DNA from: Deltaproteobacteria bacterium HGW-Deltaproteobacteria-19
GTDB taxonomy: Bacteria; Desulfobacterota; Syntrophia; Syntrophales; PHBD01
Direction of reading: 5' to 3'
DNA length: 64,000 nt
NCBI GenBank assembly: GCA_002841865.1
Contig: PHBD01000007.1
Span: 82,726 to 146,725, forward strand
This document shows, one piece after another, positions 51,234 through 60,956 of this stretch; within the stretch, counting starts at the first letter, position 1; each line of letters starts with the position of its first letter. The notes beneath the pieces are model-generated. The model was not told the origin of the DNA. It made no database searches and saw only the letters and a list, made by a program, of their open reading frames with translations. The position numbers and the translations under genes were made by a program.

Positions 51234-53093
51234 TTACAGCGGATCCTCCCCTCCCCTTCCCGCGCGCCACCGCCGCCAGAACAAGGGGATCAGCGACACC
51301 AGGACGATGAGCCCGATGCCGATCAGCAGGCCGGCGGAGACCTTCCCCCGGATCAGGTCCAGGAGCGAACTCGAAAATACGATATATGCGATGCAGGCCG
51401 GGAGCATGCAGAGGAAGGTCGTCACGGCGTAAGGCCAGAAGCGGATCTTCGTCAACCCGAAGGCGTAATTCAGGAGGTTGAACGGAAACAGCGGGATGAG
51501 CCGGGTGAAGGCCACGACCTTCCAGCCGTGCCGTTCGACCCCCTCGTCGAGGCGCCGCCACCGGGGGCTCTTCAGCTTCTTCTCGACCCAGTCCCGGGCA
51601 AGGTAGCGGGCGACGAGAAAGGCGAAGCAGGCGCCGGCGGTGGCGCCGGTGATGGTGTACACGACCCCCCAGAAGGGACCGAAGAGAATGCCTCCGGCGA
51701 TGGTGAGCGGCAGGCCCGGCAGGAGCAGCGTGGGCGCCAGCGTATAGATCAGCATGTAGAGGACGGGTGCGAGCATGCCGTAGCCCGCGATGAGCCCGCG
51801 AAGGGCATCCTGGTCCAGGTAGCGCGTCGCCCCGGTCAGGCGGACGGCCGCGATGGCCCCCACCAGGGCGGCCAGGATGAGCAGGCGAAGCGCCCATCCT
51901 CCCTTCTTTTCCGGGGCCGCCCGAAAGGTCCGCTCGCGGGACGCCGCAACCGGCAATTCCTTCCGGAAGCGGCTTTTGAGGCGAAGCCGGTTCCAGTAGG
52001 TGAAGGGTGCCTTCGCAACGCGGCTCTTCCCCGCCAGGGCCGGCTCCGGCTCCCGCAGGACATCGAGGAGATGCACTGCCGGGGAGCGGTCGCCCAGCCG
52101 GTTCGCGCAGCCGGCACAGTAGGTGACGACCGTGCGCTTCCCGATCTCCGCCGCCACCCGGCCGGACCAGCGGCCTGACAGATCGGGGGAAAGGCAGTCC
52201 ACGCCCGCACCATTGCCACAGCACATGGTTCTCTCCCTCGCGTGCTCCATGTCGGCGGAACGGACGCCTGCCCCGGCGATCAGCCGGCGCACTGCGTCCT
52301 GGGCCGCCTCGTGAAAGCGGATGCCGCATGGATCGTGGATAATCACGTCGCCGCATCCCGACCCGGCAGGCTTGTCTCCCACCGGCAGGACCTCGTAGAC
52401 GGTCCGGACGGCCAGGTCGCCGCCGTACTTCCGGAACATGTCGTGGCAGTTGGGGCAGGCGACCAGGACCTCCCGCACGCCGTGCGCGAGGAGCCAGCCC
52501 CGCATCTCCAGGAACATCGCTGCAAACGCGACCTCCCGGCCGAGATCGTGGGAAATCCGGCCGCAGCAGTCGAGGACGATGCCCAGGGAGGGATCGCCCT
52601 CGCGAAGGGTCTCGAAAAGCTCCCGCGTCCTCTCCGGCCGCGTGCCCGGCAGGGCGCACCCGGGAAAGAAAACGGTCCGGCAGCCCTCGGGGAGGCCGTA
52701 CCAGGTGAACCACCGGGACATGCCCTGGCTTTCGTAGGCCAGGAGGTCGTCGTGTTCGGGGAACGAGCCGTTTCCACGGTCCACAGACTCGCGGCGCATC
52801 TCCAGGAACAGGGTCCGGGGACTCATCCCGACGGGACAGACGGCGTCGCAGAGGCTGCAGAGGCTGCATTCGAAGGGCAGGACCCGACTTTCTTTCGACG
52901 CCGGGTCATAGCGCCGGGCGATCTCCCCCGGCGTCCCGCACTTTTCCAGGAATCCGCATTCTTCGAGGCAGAGGCCGCAGTCCGTACAGCCCTCCGCCAT
53001 GCCGGCCAGGAGTTCCCGCAGGGCGGGACGGACCGGCCGTGGGGTGATCGTGCCTGCCTCGTTCACGGATCTGTTTTTCAGGGAATCGCTCAT
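51234..53093 (-). CDS. Heterodisulfide-reductase-like (4Fe-4S plus CCG) protein fused to a TVP38/TMEM64-type (VTT/DedA-like) membrane domain
   Basis: CTDCGLCLEECGFLEKCG and CSLCSLCDAVCPVG; LDCCGRISHDLG and MCCGNGAGVD (CCG motifs); C-terminal YTLAPTLLLPGLPLTIAGGILFGPFWGVVYTITGATAGACFAFLVARYLARDWVEKKL...FTRLIPLFPFNLLNYAFGLTKIRFWPY. Confidence 0.88.
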   Translation of the reverse strand: MSDSLKNRSVNEAGTITPRPVRPALRELLAGMAEGCTDCGLCLEECGFLEKCGTPGEIARRYDPASKESRVLPFECSLCSLCDAVCPVGMSPRTLFLEMRRESVDRGNGSFPEHDDLLAYESQGMSRWFTWYGLPEGCRTVFFPGCALPGTRPERTRELFETLREGDPSLGIVLDCCGRISHDLGREVAFAAMFLEMRGWLLAHGVREVLVACPNCHDMFRKYGGDLAVRTVYEVLPVGDKPAGSGCGDVIIHDPCGIRFHEAAQDAVRRLIAGAGVRSADMEHARERTMCCGNGAGVDCLSPDLSGRWSGRVAAEIGKRTVVTYCAGCANRLGDRSPAVHLLDVLREPEPALAGKSRVAKAPFTYWNRLRLKSRFRKELPVAASRERTFRAAPEKKGGWALRLLILAALVGAIAAVRLTGATRYLDQDALRGLIAGYGMLAPVLYMLIYTLAPTLLLPGLPLTIAGGILFGPFWGVVYTITGATAGACFAFLVARYLARDWVEKKLKSPRWRRLDEGVERHGWKVVAFTRLIPLFPFNLLNYAFGLTKIRFWPYAVTTFLCMLPACIAYIVFSSSLLDLIRGKVSAGLLIGIGLIVLVSLIPLFWRRWRAGRGGEDPL

Positions 53094-53159
53094 GATATTC
53101 AGAGAAATCAAGACTGCCGGGGCTCTCCCGGCCGCAACCGCCGCCAAACCAAAACGGCG

Positions 53160-53909
53160 TCAGCCCCTCCCGGCAAGCCGGTAAAAAACAACAATGGGAA
53201 ACGCCTCCCGGGCCGGCAGAAACTCCGGCCGGCCCCGGAACCGGGAGTTGGGACGGAACATCCTGCGGGCCGTGCTCAAGTGCGGATAAACAGCGTTGCT
53301 CGTGATCCCGACGGGGCAGGATTCCAGGCAGGTCAGGCACCCCGTCCCCTGCTCCACTGCCGCCCTCCGGTTTCCGCCGAAGCGGATCCGGAATCCCTTT
53401 CCCGAGGCGTCATAAAAAAGATCGCCCACGGCGGCCTCCCGGGGCAGTCCCGGCCACTGCGCCGTCAGGGCCAGGGCGTCGCCCTCCACGATTTTCCCGT
53501 AACTGTCAAGCGCCAGGTTATTCCCGGGCCGCGCCCCGATCCGGACCAGGGCGTCATGAAGCGCCGCGGGCTCTACCGGCGAGACCAGGATGAACTTCTC
53601 CGCGAGCTTCCCCGCCCCGCAGCCGATGCCCCAATGGGTCGTCGTCTCGGTGAGTCGCCGCAGACTCAACTCCGTGTACATCGCGACGGTCCCCGTCTTC
53701 AGGTCCGACGCAAGGGGATTCTGCCTGGTGGGCCATCCCTTCGGCCGGCCCGCCGTTGCCGGTCCCGGGGCGGCCTCCAGCCGTCCCCGCGAGCCGACGG
53801 TCACGGCGCCCGTCGCCAGGAGCAGAAAGAGGAGAAACTCCCGGCGGGACACACCGGCGTCCGGATGAGGCAAATGTCTGTGTTCCGGCTGGAAAGAAAC
53901 TACTTTCAT
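53160..53909 (-). CDS. YdjY-like domain protein with signal/Tat-like N-terminus and CxxCxxxC motif
   Basis: SRREFLLFLLLATGAVTVG; EKFILVSPVEPAALHDALVRIGARPGNNL; GTGCLTCLESCPVGI. Confidence 0.75.
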   Translation of the reverse strand: MKVVSFQPEHRHLPHPDAGVSRREFLLFLLLATGAVTVGSRGRLEAAPGPATAGRPKGWPTRQNPLASDLKTGTVAMYTELSLRRLTETTTHWGIGCGAGKLAEKFILVSPVEPAALHDALVRIGARPGNNLALDSYGKIVEGDALALTAQWPGLPREAAVGDLFYDASGKGFRIRFGGNRRAAVEQGTGCLTCLESCPVGITSNAVYPHLSTARRMFRPNSRFRGRPEFLPAREAFPIVVFYRLAGRG

Positions 53910-54083
53910 GCGTACGAATTCTGCCGCCTGTTTCAGCACCCGTCCCCGGCATACCCGTCATCGAGGAGCGGTTTCGTATCCGCCTTATTGAAGCGCACCG
54001 GTCACCCTCCAAAATGCGCGACGCCGGAGAGGGATTCACCGGCGCCGCCATTCATGTTTCCGGGAAAAGGATTCGTGCCTCCC

Positions 54084-54596
54084 CTATTTCACCTTTTCGA
54101 TGGGATATCCCGCTTCATCCCAGGCCTTGATTCCGCCCGGGTGGCGATAGACGTTTTTGTATCCCAGCTTCACGGCCCACATGGCGCCGTTGTGGCTCCG
54201 GGTGCATTTCACAAACCCGCAATAGAAGACGATCAGGCGGTTCTTGTCGGGCCCGAGGAGCTTTTCCAGGGCGGCCTTCGTCTTGTCGTCCAGCTTCGTC
54301 ATCTCCGGGATGGGGAACTCCATCTGGACGGCCCCGGGAACATGCTGCTTCTTGTAGCTCGCATCGAAGGGCATGGTGTCGACGATCAGCATGGGTTTCT
54401 TCTGGTCGATCCAGGTCTTCAGCTCCTGGGTGGCCACGACCTTGTAGCCGCCGCGGGCAACCTCGGCGGCGAAGGTCACGGCGACCTTTTCCGTCTCCAG
54501 TTCCCTGGCGCCCCAGGCCGCCAGGGCCGCTCCGGCAAAGCCGAAAACCAGGGCCAGGCAAATCGCCACTCCCAAAACCGCTTTTCGTTTCATCAT
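54084..54596 (-). CDS. Exported rhodanese-like domain protein
   Basis: Signal peptide; PMLIVDTMPFDASYKKQHVPGAVQMEFP; RLIVFYCGFVKCTRSHNGAMWAVKLGYKNVYRHPGGIKAWDEAGYPIEK. Confidence 0.88.
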   Translation of the reverse strand: MMKRKAVLGVAICLALVFGFAGAALAAWGARELETEKVAVTFAAEVARGGYKVVATQELKTWIDQKKPMLIVDTMPFDASYKKQHVPGAVQMEFPIPEMTKLDDKTKAALEKLLGPDKNRLIVFYCGFVKCTRSHNGAMWAVKLGYKNVYRHPGGIKAWDEAGYPIEKVK

Positions 54597-54602
54597 AATT
54601 CC

Positions 54603-55103
54603 TTATTCTCCTTTCTTCTTTTCATGGATTCTGTTGAGACCCGGTCGGGTCCGGAAACGCTGGAACCAATACAGGTAGGGAATGACGATCCCCGTAATCA
54701 CGATGTCCCGGATAAAGGCCTCCCGGAGGCTGCTCCTTCTCGCCAGTTCATCGGCGCCGAAACAGCCGCAGTCCACGTCCAGGTCACCCAGGATTCCATA
54801 CCCCAGGATGGTAATGAAGAAGACCATCAGGGCGGTGATGCCCGCCAGGCTCCCCCGGATCTCCAAAAGGAGAGCGATTCCCGCGACGACTTCGACCAGC
54901 GGCAGGCCAATGGCGACCACCGGCAGAAGCGCCTCCGGCACCAGGTCGTATGCCGAAATCGTGACGGCAAAGGCCTTGGGGTCCAGGAGCTTGACGCCGC
55001 CGGCGTACAGGAACAGGGCCGCCATCGCCAGCCGCAGCAGGTGATACAGAAAGGGAGACGAGAAGATGTTTTTCAATCGGTCGGTCAACAGGGATGCTTT
55101 CAT
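54603..55103 (-). CDS. MauE/DoxX-like membrane protein
   Basis: LLRLAMAALFLYAGGVKLLDPKAFAVTISAYDLVPEALLPVVAIGLPLVEVVAGIALLLEIRGSLAG...LDVDCGCFG. Confidence 0.87.
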   Translation of the reverse strand: MKASLLTDRLKNIFSSPFLYHLLRLAMAALFLYAGGVKLLDPKAFAVTISAYDLVPEALLPVVAIGLPLVEVVAGIALLLEIRGSLAGITALMVFFITILGYGILGDLDVDCGCFGADELARRSSLREAFIRDIVITGIVIPYLYWFQRFRTRPGLNRIHEKKKGE

Positions 55104-55235
55104 CGGGGAAACGGTTTATCGGGGACCCGTTTTCATGAATCCTCAGGGACTGCTGTTTCATTGGGCCACGAGAGGCGGGATATATGATGATATGTTATAT
55201 GTCAAATTCATAATATGCATAATAGTACCCCCCTC

Positions 55236-55252
55236 TATCAGCATGGCTGATA
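55236..55252. promoter_or_regulatory. Perfect palindrome with LysR-type T-N11-A geometry upstream of the selenium-associated cluster
   Basis: TATCAGC-atg-GCTGATA; minus-strand TTGACA at 55205-55200 with AT-rich downstream sequence. Confidence 0.55.
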
Positions 55253-55360
55253 TGAGAAGATGGCGGAGGGAACGGATCGGGCGGGATTCGGGTACGGGGA
55301 CTGCTCAGGATTTGGCCCCGTGGCGATGCCGGGGAATCGGGACGGGGCCCGGGGGAACGC

Positions 55361-56131
55361 TCAACGGCCCGGCTTATTGCCGATGTGAAGGCAGGTGACG
55401 CCGAGGGTCAGGGAATGGCATTCCACCGCCTCCAGCCCGGCGCTCCGCATGATCTCGGAGAAGACGCGGGGCGGGGGAAAGGCAACGATGGATTCGGAGA
55501 GATACTGATAGGCCTCCGGGTTGCCCGACAGGGCGCCGGCGAGGCGGGGAAGGATCCGGCAGAGGTAAAACCGGTAACAGGGACGGACCACGGGAATCTC
55601 CGGCAGGTGCATCTCCAGGACCATGACCTGTCCGCCCGGGACGACCACCCGGGCCATCTCCCGGAGGGCTCCCAACCGGTCGGGCATGTTCCGGATACCG
55701 AAGGCCACCGCGGCGACGTCAAAGGACCCGTCGGCGAAGGGCAGCGCCAGGGCGTCTCCCTGAAGCAGCCGGATCCGCCCGGCCCCGCCGACCTTGTGCC
55801 GGGCGCCCTCGATCATCCCGGGGACAAAATCGATTCCCACCGCCCCGATCTCCCGGTGATGCCGGACGGCCTCAACGGCCAGGTCGGCAGTCCCGGTGGC
55901 CACGTCGAGGAATCTCCGGGTTTGCGGGAAGCGCATCCGCCTGACGGCGAAGCGCCGCCAGGACACGTCGCGACGGAGACTGAGCAGGCGGTTCAGGAAA
56001 TCATAGCGGCCCTCGATATTCCCGAACATCTCCCGAACCCGGGAAATCCGCTCCGGATCGGGGGCGGCAAGGATCGGACGCTCCTCGCTCACGGGACCTC
56101 CAGCCGCATGGTCGTCCGACCTGCAACACAC
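55361..56131 (-). CDS. ubiE: Ubiquinone/menaquinone biosynthesis methyltransferase
   Basis: VREMFGNIEGRYDFLNRLLSLRRDVSWRRFAV; FLDVATGTADLAVEAVRH; AVAFGIRNMPDRLGALREMARVVVPGG. Confidence 0.93.
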   Translation of the reverse strand: MCCRSDDHAAGGPVSEERPILAAPDPERISRVREMFGNIEGRYDFLNRLLSLRRDVSWRRFAVRRMRFPQTRRFLDVATGTADLAVEAVRHHREIGAVGIDFVPGMIEGARHKVGGAGRIRLLQGDALALPFADGSFDVAAVAFGIRNMPDRLGALREMARVVVPGGQVMVLEMHLPEIPVVRPCYRFYLCRILPRLAGALSGNPEAYQYLSESIVAFPPPRVFSEIMRSAGLEAVECHSLTLGVTCLHIGNKPGR

Positions 56132-56367
56132 GCCATGATATTCATCCTTTCAGGCTCGGCAATACCCATGCAGATTAACGCTGCAGGGGTTGAGCTCCGC
56201 AGCGGGAATGGATTATACACAAGTGCGCATGGAAATCATCCGGTTAATGAAAGGACGAACATGAATCATTGCGGTGTTCGGATTTCAAATCTGTTATAGG
56301 TACGCGGAACGGGATAAGAATATACAGGCCGACGTTGATCCTTGTCACGCTTACCGAGGAATATCCA

Positions 56368-59256
56368 ATGTCCCAAACAACACACCATGCAAACCAGGAC
56401 CGGAAGAACGCCGCCGGACATGCCTCCGACGCCTGCCACGCATTGCCGGAACGGGAGATTCTGCGGCTGGCGGCAATCATTCAATATTCCAACGACGCCA
56501 TCCTGAGCATGGATCTCACCGGCGTCGTCGAAAGCTGGAATCCCGCAGCGACGGTCATTTACGGCTACGATGCAGGAGAAGTGATCGGGAAAAACGTTTC
56601 CATCCTGGTTCCCCCCGGATATTCGGACGAAGTGGTCGGGATTCTGGATCGGGTGAGCAGAGGAGAACGCGTAGAACATTTCAAAACGAAAAGGATGAGA
56701 AAAGACGGCCGGCTGATCGACATATTCCTGACCGTCTCCCCCATCATGGATGCAGACGGCGGGATTTCCAGTGCATCCTCCATCGCCAGGGACATCACCG
56801 AACAGGAACGCGCCAGTGAAGAATTGAGGAAATGGGCGCAGTTCTTTCAGCGCGCGGAATGGGGGGTTGTCGTCGGAAGCACGGACAGCGGGACGCTGGA
56901 AGTAATGAATCCGGCATTTGCCAGGATGCACGGGTACTCCGTTGATGAGCTGACGGGCAGACCGATTGTCGAGGTCATCGCTCCGGAGATGCGCGCCGAA
57001 CTGCCCGAGCAGATCAGGATCGCCTACAGACTGGGACACTACACTTTCGAGTCAAGGCACATCCGGAAAGACGGAACCATCTTTCCCGTCCTGGTCAACG
57101 TGACGGCCGTTCGGGACGAGGACGGCCGGCTGCTGCACCAGATCGTCACCGTTCTGGACATCACCGAGCGCAAGAAGGTGGAAGACGCCCTGCGCAAGAG
57201 CGAGGACAGCCTCCGGGAGGCCCAGAAAATAGCCGGAATCGGCAACTGGGACTGGAACATGCGGACCGGCGAGCTGCTCTGGTCGGATGAGATTTACCGG
57301 ATCTTCGGGATCAAGCCACGGCAGTTTCAGGCAGCCTACGGCAACTTTCTGAATACCGTCCATCCGGGAGACCGGGATTTCGTCGAGCAGGCCGTCGACA
57401 AGGCGATCAAGGAAAGGGCGCCATACGATATCAACCATCGGATCGTGCACCCGGACGGTTCGGTGCGCGTTGTCAACGAGCAGGGCCGTGTGTTCCTCGG
57501 AGAAGACGGGCAGCCCGTCAGAATGGTCGGCACCGTTCATGACATAACCGAAGAGATCGAGAACCGGCGGGAGATGCAGAAGCTGGCCATGGCTCTGGAG
57601 CAGGCTTCGGACTGGATCCTGGTCACGGACCTGAAAGGCCGGATTGAATACGTCAATAAAGCCGTAACGGCCATGTCGGGCTTCGAAAAAACGGATCTGA
57701 TGGGGAAAACACCGGCGATCTTCAAGTCGGGGAAACACGATGAGTCGTTTTACCGGGAGCTGTGGCAGACGATCCAATCCGGCCATCCGTACCAGGCCAT
57801 CATTACAAACAAGCGGAAAGACGGGCGATTGTTCGAAATATACCACAGCATCACCCCTCTGAAGAATGAAAGCGGCGAGATCACCCATTTCATCACGACA
57901 TCGAAGGATGTTTCCCAGCAGAAGCTCCTGGAAGACCGGCTCCATTACCTGGCCAACTACGACGCCCTGACGGATCTGCCGAACCGCATGCTATTCCTGG
58001 ACCGCCTTCATCAGTCCCTCGGCAGGGCCGAGCACAACCGGCGGCAGGTCGCGGTCGTCTGCATCGACATCGGCCGGTTCTCGCTGATCAACGATTCGTA
58101 CGGATACGAAGTCGGCGACGTTGTGCTGAAAGAAACGGCCGAGCGGCTTTCCGGGCTGATCCGGGACGGCGATACGGCGTCCCGGTTCGGCGCCGACGAA
58201 TTCGGTCTCATCCTGGCCGATATGGCCCATTCCGATGACGTGTTGCGGATCATCGACCACATCATCAGTGAACTCCAGAAGCCCATTGGCAAGGACGGCA
58301 TCGAGCTGATTCTGACCTTGAGCGCGGGAATCTCTCTCTTCCCGCACGACGGCCACGACGAGACCACTCTGCTCCGGAACGCCGACATCGCCCTCTCCAG
58401 AGCCAGGGGCACAGGAGGAAACAGCTATCTGTTCTTCCAGGCAGAAATGAACACCCATGCCTCCGAGTTCGTCCTCCTGGAGCGGCACCTGCACCAGGCC
58501 CTGAAAAACAGGGAGTTCCTCCTGCATTACCAGCCCTATTTCGACGCCCGGACAGGGAAGATCGCCGGCATGGAAGCCCTTCTGCGCTGGCAGAGCGAGA
58601 ACCTGGGCCTGGTCATGCCATCGCGGTTCATTCCCATTCTGGAAGACACAGGGATGATTGTTGAAGTGGGGCAATGGGTGTTCCGGAGCGTCTGCCGCCA
58701 GATCGGGGAGTGGCAGCATCAGGGACTGGCCGTCGTTCCCGTGGCCTTCAATCTGTCCGTCGTCCAATTCCGCCGGATCGATCTCGTGGACACCATGGAA
58801 GAGGAGATCCGCGCGTCCGCTGTCGATCCCCGCTGCCTCACACTGGAAATCACCGAAAGCACGTTCATGAACGACCTGGCCTACACCGATCTGATCCTGG
58901 AGAGGCTGAAGAAACTGGGAATGCGTATCGCCATCGACGATTTTGGAACCGGTTACTCGTCTCTGAGCTACCTCAAAAGGCTGCCCCTGGACATTCTCAA
59001 AATCGATATTTCGTTTGTCAGGGATATCGCCTCGAATCCCGACGACGAGGCGATTGCCGCCGTCATCATCTCCCTGGCCAAAAGCCTGAATCTGAAAACG
59101 CTGGCCGAAGGGGTGGAAACGGAAGCCCAGTTGAATGTCCTGCAGCGCCTGGGCTGCGACCTGATTCAGGGCTTCTTCTTCTGCCGCCCCATGCCCGGCC
59201 GGGAAGTGGAGGATTTTCTGAAACGGGGAGCGCCGGACGGCGCCGGGACAGGGTGA
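56368..59256 (+). CDS. Multi-PAS diguanylate cyclase/phosphodiesterase (PAS-GGDEF-EAL)
   Basis: Repeated PAS/PAC segments; GGDEF region LTDLPNRMLFLDRL...RFGADEFGLIL; EAL region MEALLRW and IDDFGTGYSSLSYLKRLPLDILKIDISFV. Confidence 0.94.
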   Translation: MSQTTHHANQDRKNAAGHASDACHALPEREILRLAAIIQYSNDAILSMDLTGVVESWNPAATVIYGYDAGEVIGKNVSILVPPGYSDEVVGILDRVSRGERVEHFKTKRMRKDGRLIDIFLTVSPIMDADGGISSASSIARDITEQERASEELRKWAQFFQRAEWGVVVGSTDSGTLEVMNPAFARMHGYSVDELTGRPIVEVIAPEMRAELPEQIRIAYRLGHYTFESRHIRKDGTIFPVLVNVTAVRDEDGRLLHQIVTVLDITERKKVEDALRKSEDSLREAQKIAGIGNWDWNMRTGELLWSDEIYRIFGIKPRQFQAAYGNFLNTVHPGDRDFVEQAVDKAIKERAPYDINHRIVHPDGSVRVVNEQGRVFLGEDGQPVRMVGTVHDITEEIENRREMQKLAMALEQASDWILVTDLKGRIEYVNKAVTAMSGFEKTDLMGKTPAIFKSGKHDESFYRELWQTIQSGHPYQAIITNKRKDGRLFEIYHSITPLKNESGEITHFITTSKDVSQQKLLEDRLHYLANYDALTDLPNRMLFLDRLHQSLGRAEHNRRQVAVVCIDIGRFSLINDSYGYEVGDVVLKETAERLSGLIRDGDTASRFGADEFGLILADMAHSDDVLRIIDHIISELQKPIGKDGIELILTLSAGISLFPHDGHDETTLLRNADIALSRARGTGGNSYLFFQAEMNTHASEFVLLERHLHQALKNREFLLHYQPYFDARTGKIAGMEALLRWQSENLGLVMPSRFIPILEDTGMIVEVGQWVFRSVCRQIGEWQHQGLAVVPVAFNLSVVQFRRIDLVDTMEEEIRASAVDPRCLTLEITESTFMNDLAYTDLILERLKKLGMRIAIDDFGTGYSSLSYLKRLPLDILKIDISFVRDIASNPDDEAIAAVIISLAKSLNLKTLAEGVETEAQLNVLQRLGCDLIQGFFFCRPMPGREVEDFLKRGAPDGAGTG

Positions 59257-59494
59257 AGCAACGGGATGCTCCGCCAGACAGACGGCATCATCCGCCACAG
59301 CCGTGAAAGCGGGCGGTCGGGCTTACGGGCATCCGCCGCAGGTCAGGGCACCGTCGCAGTTGGCGATGTCTCCGTCGCAGGGTGCGCGGTTTTCCCTGCA
59401 TCAACCCCGGATCTGCCGACGCTGGCGGCGGTTGTTGCGAGACTCTACCCGGGAGCCGTGCGCATGATCCATATCCATCCGCGGCGCGAGGGGG

Positions 59495-60703
59495 TCAGTG
59501 CAGGTGACGGCCGTTGCCCGGATGGTCCGCGAACTGGGCCGTCAGGGCGTTGTAGTAGGCGGTCAGGTGCTCCATGAATTCGTTGAACTCGTCCTTCGAC
59601 CGGAATTCCACCTGCCCGAAAAACGTCTGGAAGGCGGCCGTGAATCCGCGGCTGCGGGACTTGCTGGTGGTCGCCCGGGCGATCTCCAGCGCCCTGCGCT
59701 TGATGAGGGGGAACAGGTCCGCCTGGCCCCGGGCCGCGAGAAAGCGGCGCAGGGCCGTTTCCTCCGCTCGTTCCTGGCTGACGAAGCTCCGGGCCTTCAT
59801 GCGGGTCTGGGCGAGATCGTCCTCCTGCAGAAGCCGCCCCCTTTCACTCTCGGCCCAGGGAAGATGGCACTGCTCGTAGAGGCCGCCGGATCCGCAGGGA
59901 CAGGGCTCCTTCAGGACGATCCGCTCCATGTTTTCCAGGAGCCAGCTCTCCCAGTCGCGCTGGCGGAACATCGCCTCCCGGATCGCCCAGTGCCGCTCCC
60001 GCTCCCGAATGGCATCGGGATCGTAAAATTCCTCCAGATTCCTGCGGGAAGCCGGCGGATTGGGCCTGTCCTCGAAAAACGACTCCAGGTCCTCCCAGGT
60101 AACCGTCTCCAGGTCCGCCTCACCCCGGTCATAGTACTGACGGAACAGGGTCCTCAGATCCCGCCTTCCCGCCTGGGCAAAATCGGCCATCAGGTTTGTC
60201 CGGATGATGAAATCCCCCGCCGTCTCCATGAGAAGTTCCAGGAGAAACGCCTCGACTCCCTCCCGGACATCGATAAAGTCGTGCCAGAGATTCCACAGCC
60301 CCAGGATCTCGTTGACCACGTAGGGCTCCCCGTTCACGATGTTGGCCCGGATGTGGTCCCTCAGGCGCGGAATGGCCGAGGGACCGAGGCGGGCGTAACA
60401 CTCCGGCAGGGCCTCGTTGATCCAGTCGATCTGCCGGTCCGCCGCAAAGCCGGAGGCCTCCAGCAGGGAGTCGACGGATCGCAGGTCCGCGATAATCCCC
60501 AGGAGATAGACGGCATGGATGACGCCCCAGCCCCGGCCGTCTTCCCAGTCGTAATTCTCCTCGTGAAAAAGCACCTCGCACAACATCGGGAGCATTGCCT
60601 CCCGCCTTCGCTTCACCTCTTTCACGAAATCGGCCCCCAGCCTGTCCTCCCCGGAAAAGATCTGCCGGGCCAGCAGGCCGTCGTCCATGTCCTTATACGC
60701 CAT
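59495..60703 (-). CDS. DUF1186 / SEC-C motif-like protein
   Basis: MLCEVLFHEENYDWEDGRGWGVIHAVYLLGIIADLRSVDSLL; SEC-C motif CPCGSGGLYEQCH. Confidence 0.75.
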   Translation of the reverse strand: MAYKDMDDGLLARQIFSGEDRLGADFVKEVKRRREAMLPMLCEVLFHEENYDWEDGRGWGVIHAVYLLGIIADLRSVDSLLEASGFAADRQIDWINEALPECYARLGPSAIPRLRDHIRANIVNGEPYVVNEILGLWNLWHDFIDVREGVEAFLLELLMETAGDFIIRTNLMADFAQAGRRDLRTLFRQYYDRGEADLETVTWEDLESFFEDRPNPPASRRNLEEFYDPDAIRERERHWAIREAMFRQRDWESWLLENMERIVLKEPCPCGSGGLYEQCHLPWAESERGRLLQEDDLAQTRMKARSFVSQERAEETALRRFLAARGQADLFPLIKRRALEIARATTSKSRSRGFTAAFQTFFGQVEFRSKDEFNEFMEHLTAYYNALTAQFADHPGNGRHLH

Positions 60704-60956
60704 TACCACAACCTTTCGGAATCGCGCGCAAATTCGAAACACCGTGCGGAAGCCGCAGTGGCATTATAGAGAGATATTTCCGTTTTGCAACCGGGCTGTG
60801 ACCTTTTGTGACCTTTTCCCGGAGAAAAAGCACGGGACCCGGCGGCGGCGGCCCCGGCGAACGGATTCGCAAGGTCCTTCTTGACAGGAGCCTTCGCCTG
60901 GCCGATTATTCGCGCCACGATCCTGAACATTGACGGTAGAAAGGCAGGAACGACCG

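Noticed and set aside
59266-59577. 103-aa ORF after the PAS-GGDEF-EAL gene
   Set aside because: No RBS, biased composition, and partly antisense to the DUF1186/SEC-C gene.
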